Below, in pieces: positions 50,301 to 62,000 of a DNA stretch of 64,000 bases. The position numbers and the translations under genes were made by a program. The notes under the pieces are model-generated. The model was not told the DNA's origin. It did no database searches and worked only from the letters and a program-made list of their open reading frames with translations. The stretch spans positions 1 through 64,000 of the forward strand of contig QANT01008831.1 of the NCBI GenBank assembly GCA_003254885.1. Reading direction: 5' to 3'. This stretch comes from Purshia tridentata (Eukaryota > Streptophyta > Magnoliopsida > Rosales > Rosaceae). Every line of letters starts with the position of its first letter. Within the stretch, counting starts at the first letter, position 1.

Positions 50301-51798
50301 TTGGGTGTGGGCAAGGCTGGCATGGCAGGTTTGCTTTGAAGGTGACTGAGCCCCGTTATGCATTTTTTGGAGTTTGTTGTAAGAGAGAAATAGCAGAATT
50401 TTTGAGGGAGTTGAACATACCTTCATGGAGTTTATGGGTCTAGTCTTGCGGAGCTGCTTGAGTGGCAAAGTTTTCTTTGGATTTTTTTATTCTTATAAAA
50501 TTGATTTTTTTTTCTCTTTGTTTTTGGTTCTGTGTATATGGCTTGTTTACAAAGGTAGCACTCCTTTGGTGCCCTTTCAGTACATTTTTTCTACTTAATT
50601 GCAAAATATCATTATGATAAACAAACAACCATGTAGCTCAAGTTTGGCAGCAGTAATTTGGGTTCGGTGGATTATATTGGGAAATCAATTAATGAGAATC
50701 AATACGATATAGTCCAAAAGAAGATAAAGGAATTACATTTTGGTTAGAACTTCTGATTTTGCATAAACTATGAATTGTGTATCCAAATAGTAAATCAAAA
50801 TAAGAGTTCTAGGTTTCTGCCTCATCCCAATCAAGCAATTTTGGAAATTACCAGACTACCTTTGACTCTTTGAAGTAAACAAAACTTAAAGAAAATGACC
50901 TACAAGAAAATAACAAGGACTCTTGGACACTTGATGAGAATATGAGATAACATCATATCAATCCATAATATTTGTTTGATCTTTAATTTTGCTTCTTCAT
51001 ACCCCTTTTGTTATCTGCATCAAGTAGAATCTGCCATATAGTAAAGACAAGTGTCCCAATAACTGAGAAAAATGTAAGATTATGGCCTACATATTTTAAG
51101 AGTTATGTATGTCATTCTATAAATTAAAAAAAAAAAAGAAAAAAAATCTATTTGCAAGGGATTCATAGCTCAGGTTCTATGTGGAAAACTGCCATAACCC
51201 CTTTGCATCTGCGTTGGCAGTTTCTTTTTCTATTTTTTTTCACTTGATTTCATACTAAATGCAGTTTTGTTGCTGAACCTGGCAAATATTGTACAGAATA
51301 GAACTTGAGTTTTTAGATGGGAGATTGTATCTGTTATTTTTCAATAACCTTTAATAAGTCTGTTTTCCTTAATTATAGTTAGATATTTAATATCAGGTTG
51401 TTCTGTTTTATTCATATTAATATATATGCGGTGGTGGTTTAGTGGTCAATTCTGAAGCATATGGTGCACTGTATGTTCTTTACGAGATTCTGACCTTTTT
51501 TTGAATTTTGTTTTCTTAAAATATACAGATGGTACTCAGTTCTGCCTACCTATTGAGTCCTGTTGACTTTATTCCGGAAGGTGCGTCTTATGCTTTGTTC
51601 TTTCATTTGGTTGAATTTTTGTTGTGGAGTTGCTTCAGTAAGCAGCACCATTAACAGAACATTCTTATTTTGAGTGTCCCTGCAGCAATATTTGGTATAG
51701 TCGGTCTTTTGGATGATGTCCTCATAGTGCTCATAGTCTTCTTCCACATTGCTGCCATTTATCGGTCAGTTCTCTATCATCGTCATGGAGGTTCTTGA
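47377..51798 (+). CDS. RING finger plus DUF1232 membrane E3 ubiquitin ligase (RNF170 type)
   Basis: Exons 47377-47467, 48686-48885, 49217-49318, 51529-51580 and 51686-51798 join in phase to 185 residues. A C3HC4 RING finger fills the N-terminus, with metal ligands C10, C13, C25, H27, C30, C33, C49 and C52 (CPLC). The C-terminal third is a DUF1232 domain (YLLSPVDFIPE, GIVGLLDDVLIVLIVF) with two hydrophobic helices that should anchor it in the endoplasmic reticulum. Its animal relative RNF170 ubiquitinates activated IP3 receptors. Plants lack those receptors, so the plant target is unknown. Exon 1 stops inside the RING finger. Intron 1 is 1.2 kb and intron 3 is 2.2 kb. From memory it corresponds to Arabidopsis At1g72175, close to the patellins there too. 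Confidence 0.9.
49319..51528. other. Intron 3 of the RING/DUF1232 gene
   Basis: 2.2 kb. It contains AGGCCAGGCG..GGAGGCGAGGCACAAGCC near 49613-49650, which resembles the GC-rich end of an old interspersed repeat. An open frame of 106 codons at 49820-50140 has no recognisable domain. No intact element with both ends seen. Confidence 0.45.
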
Positions 51799-53085
51799 AC
51801 CGTCCATACTCATGGCAATTTCAAACCACACAGCAAAAACAGGATGTAAAGGGGGGCAATTTTGAGTTCTTTATAGGAAGCCGGAATTTTTTGCTGTATG
51901 GAGGTCGAGTAATTGAACTTGATTGAAATTTAGGTTTGTAAATATGTATCTCTGCGTAGATTCATTTTATTTTGTAGAGAAAGGCCTTAGGACTTTTCCC
52001 TCTGTACTTTTTTCTTAAACGTTTTCATTTTTATGAATGTCTTGTGCTTCAAAATACTTTTTGTCTTTTGTTATATTGGAAGTGATTAAACCTCGATCTA
52101 TTCTAAATTTCTAATCCTAACTTATTTCTCTCTCTCTCTTTGACAAAAAATAAAATAAAAAATAATTTTTCCACCCCTCACTACTTGCTTAATCTCATGG
52201 ATAACTTAAAAATACTATAGCATATAGTTCTTATATGGGAGACCTTTCTTATGTCTTGAATGGACAGATCACCTCCAGATCTTAATAACTTAAAAATACT
52301 ATAGCATATAGTTCTTATAGGAGAGACCTTTCTTATGTATTGAATGGACAGATCACCTCCAGATCTTGGTTTGGCAGGTTGAGAATTGATCTTTGAATTT
52401 TTTAGAACATGAAGTATCTCAAACTGTTGCCTTAATTATTTCCACTACTATCTTGTTCCTGCACTATTTAAATTTTTAGATAAATTTTATCAATTATCCA
52501 AAAAATGAAATTTATAATTTCTATCATTTACAAAATTCTACATACATATATCCAATTAATAGAAAATGTAATTGATAGAGTTTTAAATTCTATCATTTAT
52601 GAATTTCTGTGAAAATTAGAATTATTCCATTCAAACACACTGTAAGGGTAAATTTGAAAATGAAAGTAATACAATATAATAAAACAATTTTAAAAAATAA
52701 AAAAAAGTGCAAATAGAGAAAAGTAGAATATAAAAATCATTTCTCTTTTTATTATATGAATTAGGATTTTTTATTAAATTTAAATATTAATTTACTAGTA
52801 ATTTAAATTATTAAAAATATTAAATATGTATATTGGGTACATTTTAAAATTTCATTTTCATAATTTCAATGTTATAATTTTTGAAATAAATACATTTTTA
52901 ATTTATAACTTATAAGAGAATATACAAATATTAAAAAATATATAACTAACTTAACCATCGAAAAAACAAACAGCAAATCACAAAACTGAAAAATGGGGTA
53001 TTGATATGCCGATTGACAATGTGCATTGCACATGCTATTCTGAACTTGCAGGTAGCTTGCACTGTGGCAGTGTGCTCAGACTGAA
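51799..53085. other. Intergenic between RING gene and MLH1
   Basis: Contains the RING gene 3' region and the MLH1 promoter. It includes an 84-bp tandem duplication at 52201-52367. The stretch 52640-52990 is very AT-rich. Confidence 0.55.
52201..52367. repeat. 84-bp tandem duplication
   Basis: Copies at 52201-52284 and 52285-52367 (ATAACTTAAAAATACTATAG to CACCTCCAGATCTT) abut directly and differ at only about three or four positions (for example TATATGGGAG against TATAGGAGAG). Confidence 0.93.
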
Positions 53086-56000
53086 ATGGAAATGGAAGCA
53101 GAAGAAGAGCAAGTCCCGAGGGAGCCTCCCAAAATTCACCGCCTAGACGAGTCTGTGGTGAACCGAATTGCCGCCGGTGAGGTCGTCCAACGCCCTGTCT
53201 CCGCCGTCAAAGAGCTCGTCGAAAACAGCCTCGACGCCCACTCCTCCTCGATAAACGTCGTCGTCAAGGACGGTGGCCTCAAACTCATCCAAGTCTCCGA
53301 TGACGGCCACGGAATCCGCGTCAGTCATTACTTCTTCTCTTCTCATATTCTGCTTTTCTCGGTAAATTTAAATGTTTCTAAATTTTCTTCTGCTTCGTCA
53401 CGACTTGAATTTTCTGCTGTGTAGTATGAGGACTTGCCGATATTGTGCGAGCGGCACACGACGTCTAAGTTGTCGTCGTTTGAGGACTTGCAGTCGATAA
53501 AGTCGATGGGATTTAGAGGAGAAGCACTTGCTAGCATGACTTACGTAGCTCATGTTACGGTCACGACTATTACCAAAGGGCTGTTGCATGGTTATAGGTG
53601 TGTCGGCAGTGTGCATTACCTGTTTGATGAAATACTCATGTGTTTGGTTGCTGAGAACTTTTTTTTTTTTTGTTCATAGAAAGGAATGTAATTAATGGAA
53701 AGGACATAGGCTTTTGAATTTTATACTGGTGATATTGTGTCATAATTTATGATTTGATATTGATATTGTCTTGGCTTCAGGGTATCCTATAAAGATGGAG
53801 TAATGGAGCAGGAACCAAAGGCGTGTGCTGCTGTTAAAGGAACTCAGATAATGGTATGAAAGGCATTTTGGCCGGGAACTCAGATAAACGAGATGATTTC
53901 AACTAAATTTTTGTTCATAGAAAGGAATGTAATTATTGGAAAGGACATAGGCTTTTGAATTTTATACTGGTGATATTGTGTCATAATTTATGATTTGATT
54001 TTGATATTGTCTTGGCTTCAGGGTATCCTATAAAGATGGAGTAATGGAGCAGGAACCAAAGGCGTGTGCTGCTGTTAAAGGAACTCAGATAATGGTATGA
54101 AAGGCATTTTGGCCGGGAACTCAGATAAACTAGATGATTTCAACTAAAGAAAAATTAGTTTTTTTTTTTTTGGACAGGGATAAAATTAGCTTTTTACTTT
54201 TTTTTTTTGTTTTTGGCACAATGAGATGAAATTAGCTTTACTTGTGAATTAAGTGATCATCTGTTATTAGGTTGAGAACTTATTCTACAACATGACTGCC
54301 CGGAGGAAGACACTTCAAAATTCTGCTGATGATTATTCAAAGATTGTGGATTTGCTAAGCCGGTTTGCCATTCACCATATGAATGTTAGCTTCTCCTGCA
54401 GAAAGGTAGTTTGCCATTTCACTTACTAATGAAGCTCGTCTTTCTTACTCCACTTAACTAGATGTATCTTTTGCATGGTTAGAAAATCAAAATCATGATT
54501 AAAGCTTTCTGATATGCTACTTTTATCAGCATGGAGCTGCTAGAGCAGATGTTAACTCTACTGCCACAGTCTCAAGGATTGATGCAATTCGTTCAGTTTA
54601 TGGGGTTTCAGTTGCTCGCAGTCTGATGAAAGTAGAAGCTTTGGATAATGATCCTTCTAACTCAGTTTTCCAAATGGAGGGGTTTATCTCCAATTCCAGT
54701 TATGTTGCGAAGAAGATAACTATGTTGCTTTTCATAAATGGTATGAACTATTCAAGCAATGGCATACAACAACAGAAAATTTCAATATCAAAATTACAAA
54801 TCAAAACCAGATAAATTTTAGTAAATTACATTGTATTAAGTTGGGTCAGATTGGGTAAGTTCTCCTTAAACCAAAATGAACAAGATGCATTTCCCATTTA
54901 AATGTTGCAAACTGGAACTAAGCTGAACTAGCACTGACTTTCTTCCCTAGCATACTATTATCAACAAATTGTTGTTTTGGGTTCCAGACCCAACACCTCT
55001 TATCTTATATGTATAGTTTATTTTAGCATCGATAAGTTTAATTTTGGTAATATGGTAAATTGTAGGTCGCAATTTCTATTATCATGCAATACAGGATTTT
55101 CTATATGATTGGGCTCCCTACAAATTAGGTGTGGGGAAAACCTGAATGTAAGGTTTTTCATATCTTGAGTACCTGAAATTCAAGTTACAGCCCGAATATA
55201 AGTGTTTAGGGACACACACAATGATGTTCTCATGGGAAATTACCAACCGTTTGTGTACTATCTTTTATTTTGGTCCTGAAACTCTATTCTGCAAGTTTTT
55301 ATTTTTTTATTTTTTTAAAGATATAGTGATCTCTAAAGCACAAATGATGAATATTTTCTTACCCATTCTTCTTCTTATGACTTGTATTATATGTTTTATT
55401 TAAAAAACACAGATAGATTGGTGGACTGCACCGCACTGAAGAGAGCTCTAGAAATTGTATATGCTGCAACATTGCCAAAAGCATCAAAACCCTTCATATA
55501 TATGTCAATTATATTGCCACCTGAACATGTTGATGTGAATGTTCACCCGACGAAGAGAGAGGTATATGGTTTTAGTATAAGTTTTTTGGTATTTTCAGAT
55601 CCACTTCCTTGATAGATATTTTTTATTATCTAGGGTCTGATGATTTTCAAACTTTCAAATGTATTACAAGTAGGAAATTAGAAAAGTGACATATGTTCAT
55701 ACCAGAAAACAACAGACAGTATAAACATGCTATTTATTTATTTATTTATTGAAAAATTTTCATTCTAAATGCTTGTTTTTTTCATAAAATTTGTATTTTT
55801 GGAAAGCATTTGTTGAGTTGTACCAAAAAACACCCATGATGCATATAAAATTATGTAGGAATTATTATATCCTGAGCTTTTCTTGCTCCTTCTTTCTTTA
55901 CTTATTTTTTATTGCTCCATATTTTCTTCGTATTGAAACAGTTGGGGTATACTGTAGAAAGTTCTTGTCAACATCTGGAACACCAAATATATCTACTTTC

Positions 56001-59000
56001 TTATGGAAAAAAATAAATTCTTTTGAAATGCAGGTAAGCCTTTTGAATCAGGAAATCATCATTGAGAAGATACAGTCAGTGGTTGAATCAAGGTTGAGAA
56101 GCTCCAATGAGACACAAACATTTCAGGAACAGGTTGGTCAACAGCTCCTAGCTTTTAGCCCTACCTTTCTAAGTATATATAAGAAAGAATGAAAAAGGCT
56201 TGTCTTTCTGATATTCAAGTCTTTCCCAAGAATCTAGTCTTGGGCCTCATGTTGCACGTATATTTTTCCCAATTTAACTACCTTGTGGAGTTCAAGCATG
56301 GTGTTTTATCTCAAAACGCTTGGCTGCAATTTACAATTCGATGTTAAGTAGGAAAATTGCATTCGGTCCACAATTCTTAAACTTTAGCAATTGGTGAAAC
56401 TTTTCATAACTAAAAGTTGGCTGTAGTTTCTTGAAATCTCATCACTTGAACATTGTTTTCAAACTTTGTTTTGATGAGGGAAAAAAAGGAAAGAGAGTGA
56501 TGATTTGATAAGGGAAAGCAAGGAGAGGTTGTTGTCCTTGTTTGTATAAAAGATGGAAGGAGGGAAATAAGTGGAGGGATAAACAATCCCTATTGGCCCA
56601 TCATTTCATTCTGTCCAAAGGTGAATGAATTGGAGGGAGGAGAGAGTTATTGATTATGCCATTAGCACATTTCATTCTGTCCAAAGGTGAATGAATTGGA
56701 GGAGGGAGGAGAGAGTTATTGATTATGCCATTAGCTTGCACACACATACACTAGTAAACCTGAACATATGGTATAATGGTAAAAGTAAGTATCCGGTGAT
56801 ATGTTCCCCACCTTTTCCTTCCCTTTCAAGGAAAAAAAAAAAACNTCAAGAAAAAAAAAAAAACACACTAAAGGTTGAATGTATTCCGTCCCTTCCCCTA
56901 AACCATTATCACCCAAACTTTTCCCTTTCTGGTTATATGCACTGTTATCTTTTCTGCTTTCTGTTTTGCTTCCTGTTTACCATACATAGTGTTACTTACT
57001 GCCTGAATTTATGTTTTGATTTTTTGATTCTTTATAATTTGAAAGTCAATAATCATGCTGAAGATTGGAGACATTGGAGTGCAAATTAGTATTACTAAAT
57101 TCTGGAGCAAAGAATCATTTACATGGAGAAATGCATTACAATCAAAAGGTTAAGAATTAGAACTAAAACAAAATTTATGGAAAGAAAATTCAATGAAGAC
57201 AAGAATAACGCTTTAAAAAGAACAGGTTCAAAAGATTTACTCACTCAAACCTTTTAATATTTAGGATACCTAATGCAAAATGAAGTACATAGCAAATAAG
57301 TTATACTTAATGCTATTGACTTCTTTGTAACCTGCATGATATATGTCTTTTTCCTGAGGAGGATGTCACAAGACTCAATGAATTGGTATATTGGTATGAG
57401 GCTATCAGCATATAGGAATAAAACTTATTATTATTGAATATGTGCGTTTGGCTGTTGTGATGGTTCATTTAAGATGCTTGCTGTGTTGATTTGTTATCTC
57501 TCATATGAAATGCATGTTGGGTTAATACTTGCCTGAATAAATAATCTGAAGCTTCTTCCATCTTATATGAGCTTAATTATGTATCTATTTCCTTGCTAAA
57601 CCATGTATAGTAGAAAGCCAGCCCATTTGTTCTTTTTGGAAATTCTTGTGTAGTACATTAGTAAATGAATCTGCATTTACTTTCTTTTTAAATTTGAATC
57701 TTCTCCTATTCTAACCAGGCATGTGCTGCTGTTAGTTTAACTACATCTCTGCATCCCTGTCTTTAAATGAATATTGCCATCTAAATTGTGCAATTTTTGG
57801 CATTTTTTTTCTCACCCACATTACAGGCAGTTGAACCATCTTCATCCAGCCAAATGGTTTCTAGCAAGGATTCAAATCGGAAACCCTCACCATCTGGTAA
57901 GTTCAAATTTAATCCTTTAGATTGTGTTGCATACCTTTGTTTGGCTTCACAAAGTATTGATACTCGCGAATGACCATTTAGTCTAGTGGCACCCAGTCTC
58001 CTCTTTGTAGGAGGAGCGCCTGAGTTCAAATCTCTTGAACGACAATTATTGATTAATCCAAAAAAATAAAAAATCTATAAACTCATTATCTGGTAGTGTT
58101 CTCAATTCTGAAATGCTTGATATTGTTGTATTTTAGCAGGGTCAAAATTACAAAAGGTTCCAGTGAATAAAATGGTTAGAACAGATTCATCAGATCCTGC
58201 TGGAAGGCTGCATGTTTATTTGCAAGCAGAGCCTCGTGGCCATATTGAGAGGAATACTACCTTGACTGCTGTTAGGTAGGATCCTTATTTAGTCCTTGAA
58301 CAATCAGTTAAATATTTTTCACTCAACTATGTGACATATAGGGGTAAAAGCTACACCTTTCAATGTTGTCTCAAATGTGTGATGTGTATGAACAAAGTTA
58401 CATTTGAGAATTGCTACGTCATGTCTGATAGAGCATTGCCAGAATTAGACTATCGTATGAGCTTATCTTCAATTTTTTATCCTCTTAACTTCTTCTCCTT
58501 TTCCTTGTTTCTAACCTTTTGTAATTTTCTGATATTGGAAATGGGTCAGTCTTGTGCCTTCTGAGCCTGCTGAAGCAAGCAGTTGGGGAGTTGCTTGGGG
58601 GCATCAGGATTGACTCATAGTTTTCTGCTTGTAATGATTTCCCACACTTTGGAAAGGGATCATTTTTAATGCACGTCTTTTGTGTTTTTTTGGTACATTG
58701 TGCTCGCTTAGCCATGTAAGGTTAATCTTGGTTTGTTCTATCCCACTCCCCTCTCCCCAATTTGTTCTCAACTCCTTTCTCATGTATGAATTTTGATATT
58801 CATTTCATTAATCAAGTAATTTCATAATACATGAAATAATTACTAATATTTGTATGTAAAATGTCCAATGAATCAATGATAGATCTTCTGTTAGACAAAG
58901 AAGGAACCCGAAGGAAACTGCTGATCTGACTAGCCTTCAGGAGCTTATTGCTGAAGTTGATTGCAATTGTCATTCTGGTAAGTCGCTAACCAAATTTATT

Positions 59001-62000
59001 GGTCTGTCATATGCTGGAGACTTTTTCTCTGTTAGTTAGATCTAGTGGGTGTTTCTTACGTATGGTTTTGGTTTTGTAGGTCTCCTGGACATTGTGAGAC
59101 GCTGCACATATATTGGAATGGCAGATGACATCTTTGCATTGCTTCAGCATGATACTCATCTTTACCTTGCAAATGTAGTGAACTTGAGGTAATAACCCTG
59201 TTGCTCAAACACATTGTAATATCTTGTAATTTGGACTAATTTCCATTAGTTCCCATACCTAACCATGCACCAGTTGTTAATAAATGTTAATTCATTTCAT
59301 CAATTTCCTAATAGCATTTTATTGTTGGGCTTGTTTGTTATGACAAAGAATCCAGGGGAGTTATCTTTCAAATTTTTTGGTACTGGTTATGAGGCAATAA
59401 ATTATATTTAATCATAATTCTAGTGTTCTAATTTTAAATGTCACATGATGCTTTACTTTTTGAAAGTTTTTTTTCTTCATATGCCATGGATTCTTGTAGT
59501 CAGGAATTTATTAAGTAGGGAGACTTTGAACAATAAAAAAAATTAAAAAAACAGTAAATACAAAAGCTTAAATATTGATTGATAGTTTTGAGAATGAAAT
59601 TAGATAAATTTTAATTGATAGTTTTGAGAATAAAATTAACATGTGAACTAAATTTGTGGAGTTGAAACAATCATAATGTTTACAAGACACAAAAAGTACA
59701 GTCTTCTGGCATGTGAATTGAATTTGTGAATTATGTTACTTCTCCCATGTTATCATCACCCACTTTCTCTTTGCCAAACCTTCCATGGTACAACATTTAT
59801 AACCACAATAATGGAAGCGACCAAGTATTACCTGTCACATGTGTAGGCATGAAAGTAGTACCACCATAAATAACATGTAATGAACACAAGAGACAACTAC
59901 ATGAAGGAATCTGTACCAAACAAACATTTATATATACTCACAGTTGAAGTTATTGTAACAGTAAGCTAATTTCGTATTTTACTTCCTTTTATATTATTCT
60001 AAATATATATCTAAACCGTTTGGTTTTTTAGGCTCTCTTATTAATGTTTTGTTCAGAACAAACAAACAAGAAAAACAAAAACAAATATTGAAATTTATTA
60101 AGCTAAACCAAATAAATGATTTTAATAAAATTAAAAAAAAAACTGGATAAGAATTGATAAATATAAAGTAGTCTCCCTAATTCCTTATAATTTAATGTCT
60201 CTTTTTAGATTGCGTAATAGAGTTGCAAGGGAGATTGAGTAATTAATGAAGATTTTCTACGGGAAGGTTGTGATAAGAGAAGGAAGGATACCTAGTAAAT
60301 TTGGATATTGTTCAAAGACCAAAGGAAAAGGGAGGGTCAGCCATTGGTAACTTAATTGAAAGGAATAGAGCTCTGTTCTGTTGGGTTAATGTTTATGGTG
60401 GTTACCTCAACAGGAGTCCTTGTGTTGTGCTATCATTACCAGTAATTATGGGCTGCAGTATAATGGCCGAGACCTCAACCCTTGGAAGGATATAACTTTC
60501 GGTGCCGCATAGAAATTCATCTCTCCTGATTATTCTTATTTTTCTGTTCTGTTTGTGGTGGGGAATGGGACTAGTTATTTTATGGGACGATATTTGGATA
60601 GGTTCACTTCTTCAATTGTTATTTCCCAACCATTATAGATCTCTTCTCTGATCATAATATAGTGGCCTCCTTAGCATCATTCAAACTTTCTTGGGCTGTG
60701 TATTGGAACCTAACTTTTATTAGAAATCTAAATGATACAGAGTTTCTAAGAGGAGTTCAGATAGAGCCATCACTTCTAAGTGGAGTAGAACATGGAGTTT
60801 GTCAAATTATCTCTTCATCCCATTAGACCTAATATAAGTAGGTGAGGGGAAGCATTTTAGTATGGGGGCTAAGAAGAAAGCAGTTACTCTTTGGTGTCGT
60901 TTAGTTTTGGCCTCTATTTGGGTAAGATGAAGAATAGAAGGATGTTTGAAGATACAGAAAAAGAGTTGGCTTCTATTAAGATAGAATTAGAATTATACTT
61001 CTTTATTTCTTGTACGTGTCTCTTTTTAAACACTTCAGAGATGTTCCTTGTAGTGTTTTCCGCCAAGTTGTTTCGTACCAAGTGTGTCTGCTTGCATCCT
61101 TTTGTTTGATTTGGTCCAAGATTGCCTTTTCTTGTTTTGTTTTAGGTGGTTTGTTTTTTATGGACTTCTATTCCATGTCTAGTTGTGCTTTGTACTTTGC
61201 TTCCCTCTTTCTATAACGTTTTTGTTCCCTGGAAAAGGAAAAAGGTTCCCATGACCAGTTCACTTAGATATGAATTTATTTCTCAATGCAATTACAGCAA
61301 AGAGCTCATGTATCAGCAAGTTCTACGTCGGTTTGCACATTTTAATGCTATACAAATAAGTGACCCAGCCCCTCTGAAGGAGTTGATCATTTTGGCACTA
61401 AAAGAAGGGGATTTAGATCCAGAATGCAGTGAGAATGATGAACTGAACGAGAAGATTGCAGAAGTAATTTACTCACTTTCTTGAATTTGATTCCCTCACT
61501 GTTGTGTTTATCATATTTATATGTCTCTTATGGAGAATATCATAACTACCACCCCACCTGATTATATCTACATTTAAGAAATATGGACGTCATACCTAGA
61601 TCGCGGTTCAATGATTGGTTGCAAATAAACTAGCCAAATCAGAAATCGTGCCATTTGATTACCATCATCATTCTAGTTTTATTAGACTAACTGTACTTGT
61701 CTGCATATATGATAAAATGGTTTCCGATTTGGCTGATTTTTTCACTGATGATCCTTAAAGGTGGATTTAAAAATGAACATTTCCAATCATTAAAAACATT
61801 GCAGGATGACTGATATCCACATTTTTCTTAAAATTGGATGTCTGAACTTGCTGTTCTGTGACCATTAGAGTACCTTCACCTTGAAGATAAAGCGCCCAAG
61901 ACCATAGCTCCTGCGCCCTGCATGCAAATCAACTACAACCATATTGACCCATCACTGCTAGTCCACTGCCATAGTTGAGCTCAATCTCTGCAACATCCAC

